Positions 61,506-64,000 of a DNA stretch of 64,000 nucleotides are shown one piece after another. The notes beneath the pieces are model-generated. The model saw only the letters and a program-made list of their open reading frames with translations. It was not told where the DNA came from and did no database searches. Position 1 is the stretch's first letter. Every line of letters begins with the position of its first letter. Made by a program: the position numbers and the translations under genes. The stretch is from Mesorhizobium sp. (GTDB taxonomy: Bacteria; Pseudomonadota; Alphaproteobacteria; Rhizobiales; Rhizobiaceae): NCBI RefSeq assembly GCF_024710845.1, contig NZ_JANJTZ010000018.1:1-64000 (forward strand), given 5' to 3'.

Positions 61506-64000
61506 TCACTCCGCCGCGATCGGCAGATGCTGCGCCGGTCCCGCCTGCATCGCATGCACATTTGCAGGGAGCGCGACGTCGTCCTGCGGATCGTCCTTCG
61601 GGTTCGGCCTCACCACCCAGCGGAACAGGCGGGAGGTGCCACGCGCCGCGTCGTCCATGATCGTGTAGAAGGACGGCACGAAGACCAGCGACAGGAAGGT
61701 CGAAACCAGCAGGCCGCCGACGACGGCCACCGCCATCGGCGCGCGGAACTCGCCGCCGTCGCCAAGCGCCAGGGCCGCGGGAATCATGCCCGCCGACATG
61801 GCAATGGTGGTCATCACGATCGGCCTCGCGCGCTTGCGCCCGGCATCGACGATCGCCTCCTCGCGCGGCGTGCCCGCCTTCTGCGCCTCGATGGCGAAAT
61901 CGACCAGCATGATCGCGTTCTTGGTGACGATGCCCATCAGCATCAGGATGCCGATGACCACCGGCATGGAGATCGCCGAATTGGTGAGCCACAAGCCGGC
62001 CACCACACCGCCGATCGACAGCGGCAGCGAACCGAGGATCGTGATCGAGTGGAACACCGAGCCGAAGAGCAGGATCAGCACCACGAGAACCAGCATCAGG
62101 CCGGTCGTCATCGCGGTGGCGAAGCCGGCGAACACTTCACCCATGATCTCCGCCTCGCCGGTCTCGGCCACCCGTACGCCCGCAGGCAGGTTCTTGACCT
62201 CGGGCAGGTTCTTGACGAATTCGAGCCCCTCGCCAATCTCGCCCTTGCCGGCCATGTCGGCGCCGATGACCACCCGCCGCTCGCGGTTGAAGCGCTGGAT
62301 CGACGACGGGCCCTGTCCATAAGAGATATTGGCGACGGACGACAGCGGCACCGATGCGCCGGCCGCGGTCTGGACCGGAAGTTGTTCGATGGTCGCCCAA
62401 TCGTTGCGGGCATCCTCGTTCAGCTGAACGCGGATCGGGATCTGCCGGTCGCCCAGCGTGTATTTGGCCAGGTTGGCGTCGACGTCGCCGATGGTGGCGA
62501 CGCGCAGCGCCTCGGACACTGCCGACGTGGTAATGCCCAGTTCCGCCATGCGCGGTAGGTCGGGCGTGACGATCACCTCCGGCCGGTCAAGTGCGGCGTT
62601 CGAGGACACGGCGCGGAACTTGCCGCTGGCGTTCATGGCGCTCTGGATCTTGCGCGCAGCGTCATCCAGCACCGCGCCATCGGTTCCCATCACGCCGAAG
62701 GCAAGTTGCCGCTCGCCGCGGTCGTTGACGAAATAGGCCTTCACGTCCGGCACCGTATCGAGCACGGTCAGGATCTGCTCGCCGATCTGCCATTGCGGCC
62801 TGTCGCGCTCCGACTTGTGGACGAGGTCGACGATCACCGAGGCCCGGCGCGGCTCCAGCGTGCCGGTCGGGCTCGACCCGCCGATGACGTAGACGTTCTC
62901 GACCTCGGGCATCTGCCTGAGCTTTTCGGTCACCTCGTCCGTCGTGTCGCGCGTATCCTCGAGCAGGCTGCCGGGCGGCAGTTCGAGCGAGACGATGATA
63001 CGGCTCGCGTCCTCCTTCGGCATGAAGCCGGACGGCAGGAACCCCGTCGCCCAGATCGACACCGCGAAAAAGACGATACCGCCGGCCAGCGTCACCCAGC
63101 GAAAGCGCAGGGTGGTCCGCAGCATCGACATGTAGCTGCGCATGATCCGGCCGGGCTTCGGCTCCTCATGGCCGTGGCCGCGCAGGAAATAGGCGGCGAG
63201 CATCGGCGTGATGAGGCGGGCGACCAGCAGCGAGAAAAACACCGCCACAGCGACGGTCAGGCCGAACTGCTTGAAGTACTGGCCGGCGATGCCGCCCATG
63301 AACGAGACAGGCGCGAAGACGGCCATGATGGTAGCCGAGATCGCGATGACGGCGAGCCCGATCTCGTCGGCAGCCTCCAGCGAGGCGCGCCAGGGCGACT
63401 TGCCCATCTTCACGTGCCTGACGATGTTCTCGATTTCAACGATCGCGTCGTCGACCAGGATGCCGACGACGAGCGTGATGCCGAGCAGGCTGACGAGGTT
63501 GAGCGAAAAGCCCATCATGTCGATCGCCCAGAAGGCCGGTATGATCGACAGCGGCAGGGCCACCGCCGAGACGATTGTCGCGCGGAAATCGCGCAGGAAC
63601 AGGAACACCACGATTACCGAGAGGACGGCGCCTTCCACCAGCGCCTCCATGGCGGAGTCGAAATTGCCCTCGGTGAAGGTGACGGAATCGTCGACCTTGG
63701 TGATCTTCACCTCGGGATTGGCCTTCTCCAGATCGCTGATGGCGACCTTGACGCGCTCCGAGATGTCGACGTCGCTCTCGCCCTTGCCGCGGAATACGCC
63801 GAAGGAAACGACCGTCTGGCCGTTGACCCGGGAAAAGCTCTGCGGTTCCTCCCAGGAATCCGTCACCGCGGCGACGTCGGAAATCTTCAGCGTCCGGCCG
63901 CCGGCGACGGGGATTCGCAGTTGGCGCAGTTCGTCGATCGTGCGGGCAGCGCCCAGCGTGCGGATCGACTGGTCGAGCCCGGCGAAATCGCCGCTGCCGC
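61506..64000 (-). CDS. RND efflux pump inner-membrane permease (cut by window edge)
   Basis: AcrB/MexB-type hydrophobe/amphiphile efflux-1 permease. The visible 831 residues cover the C-terminal part: the frame runs open to the window edge and reads back through LKISDVAAVTDSW. The proton-relay Asp-Asp is in GILVDDAIVEIEN, and FAPVSFMGGIAGQYFKQFG follows. The second repeat has LMGIVTKNAIMLVDFAIE. The gene's 5' end and its likely membrane-fusion partner lie outside. The cytoplasmic C-tail ends QAGPAQHLPIAAE. Substrate unknown. Confidence 0.93.
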   Translation of the reverse strand, partial: GSGDFAGLDQSIRTLGAARTIDELRQLRIPVAGGRTLKISDVAAVTDSWEEPQSFSRVNGQTVVSFGVFRGKGESDVDISERVKVAISDLEKANPEVKITKVDDSVTFTEGNFDSAMEALVEGAVLSVIVVFLFLRDFRATIVSAVALPLSIIPAFWAIDMMGFSLNLVSLLGITLVVGILVDDAIVEIENIVRHVKMGKSPWRASLEAADEIGLAVIAISATIMAVFAPVSFMGGIAGQYFKQFGLTVAVAVFFSLLVARLITPMLAAYFLRGHGHEEPKPGRIMRSYMSMLRTTLRFRWVTLAGGIVFFAVSIWATGFLPSGFMPKEDASRIIVSLELPPGSLLEDTRDTTDEVTEKLRQMPEVENVYVIGGSSPTGTLEPRRASVIVDLVHKSERDRPQWQIGEQILTVLDTVPDVKAYFVNDRGERQLAFGVMGTDGAVLDDAARKIQSAMNASGKFRAVSSNAALDRPEVIVTPDLPRMAELGITTSAVSEALRVATIGDVDANLAKYTLGDRQIPIRVQLNEDARNDWATIEQLPVQTAAGASVPLSSVANISYGQGPSSIQRFNRERRVVIGADMAGKGEIGEGLEFVKNLPEVKNLPAGVRVAETGEAEIMGEVFAGFATAMTTGLMLVLVVLILLFGSVFHSITILGSLPLSIGGVVAGLWLTNSAISMPVVIGILMLMGIVTKNAIMLVDFAIEAQKAGTPREEAIVDAGRKRARPIVMTTIAMSAGMIPAALALGDGGEFRAPMAVAVVGGLLVSTFLSLVFVPSFYTIMDDAARGTSRLFRWVVRPNPKDDPQDDVALPANVHAMQAGPAQHLPIAAE

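Overview
The window is a gene-dense, high-GC chromosomal segment of an alphaproteobacterium, most likely in the order Hyphomicrobiales (Rhizobiales) and closest in gene content to Phyllobacteriaceae such as Mesorhizobium or Aminobacter. This rests on gene content and order: clpX-clpP, plsX-fabH-ihfA-merR, nrdR-ribD-ribE-ribH-nusB, an LdtR/L,D-transpeptidase pair, DUF177, DUF2842 and DUF6163 proteins, K+-independent H+-PPase, a zinc-free type HemB and Bpt leucyltransferase. The taxonomic call is inference; no rRNA is present. I saw no insertion sequence, phage, CRISPR array or plasmid replication gene.

Layout. 1-5.8 kb: clpX (cut by the left edge), clpP, a divergent FAD oxidoreductase/cytochrome P450 pair, a secreted orphan and a 515-bp gene-free stretch holding a possible structured minus-strand RNA with its own terminator. 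5.4-11.1 kb: metY with a coupled cupin gene, a CoA-binding protein, two crotonase genes with VOC and thioesterase partners, and a hicAB toxin-antitoxin pair. 11.1-18.3 kb: rplM-rpsI, an OafA-type acyltransferase behind a frameshifted periplasmic glycerophosphodiesterase, agmatinase, argC, heme A synthase and DUF2842.

18.3-29.4 kb is an exopolysaccharide locus: deacetylase, FemAB/CelD-like acyltransferase, GumC-like co-polymerase with a degenerate kinase domain, outer-membrane export lipoprotein, GT4 glycosyltransferase, priming glycosylphosphotransferase and O-antigen-ligase-like polymerase. A convergent gene for an exported protein with two caspase-like domains closes it. No Wzx flippase lies in the window.

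29.6-38.7 kb: tRNA-Pro(GGG), TerC-like protein, then a minus-strand housekeeping run (UQCC chaperone, DUF177, plsX, fabH, ihfA, merR-type), bamE, hppA and a NYN-domain protein. 38.7-45 kb: nrdR-ribD-ribE-(HEAT-like orphan)-ribH-nusB-MFS, preceded by glyA. 45-52.9 kb: ldtP/ldtR, DUF6163, 3-hydroxyisobutyryl-CoA hydrolase, DUF2066, hemB, GST, intracellular PHA depolymerase, DUF423. 53.2-64 kb: epimerase, HxlR regulator divergent from an acyl-CoA dehydrogenase-like gene, sthA, RDD protein, bpt, a DMT transporter, a RES/Xre toxin-antitoxin operon with a concentric palindromic operator, and an RND efflux pump cut by the right edge.

Most of the window is core metabolism and envelope biology. The parts least explained by known families are the 4.99-5.34 kb candidate RNA, the HEAT-like orphan inside the riboflavin operon, the double-caspase protein beside the polysaccharide locus, the pseudo-kinase GumC and the RES/Xre operator. 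Several starts were moved to TTG or GTG because a clear Shine-Dalgarno sequence lies just upstream.
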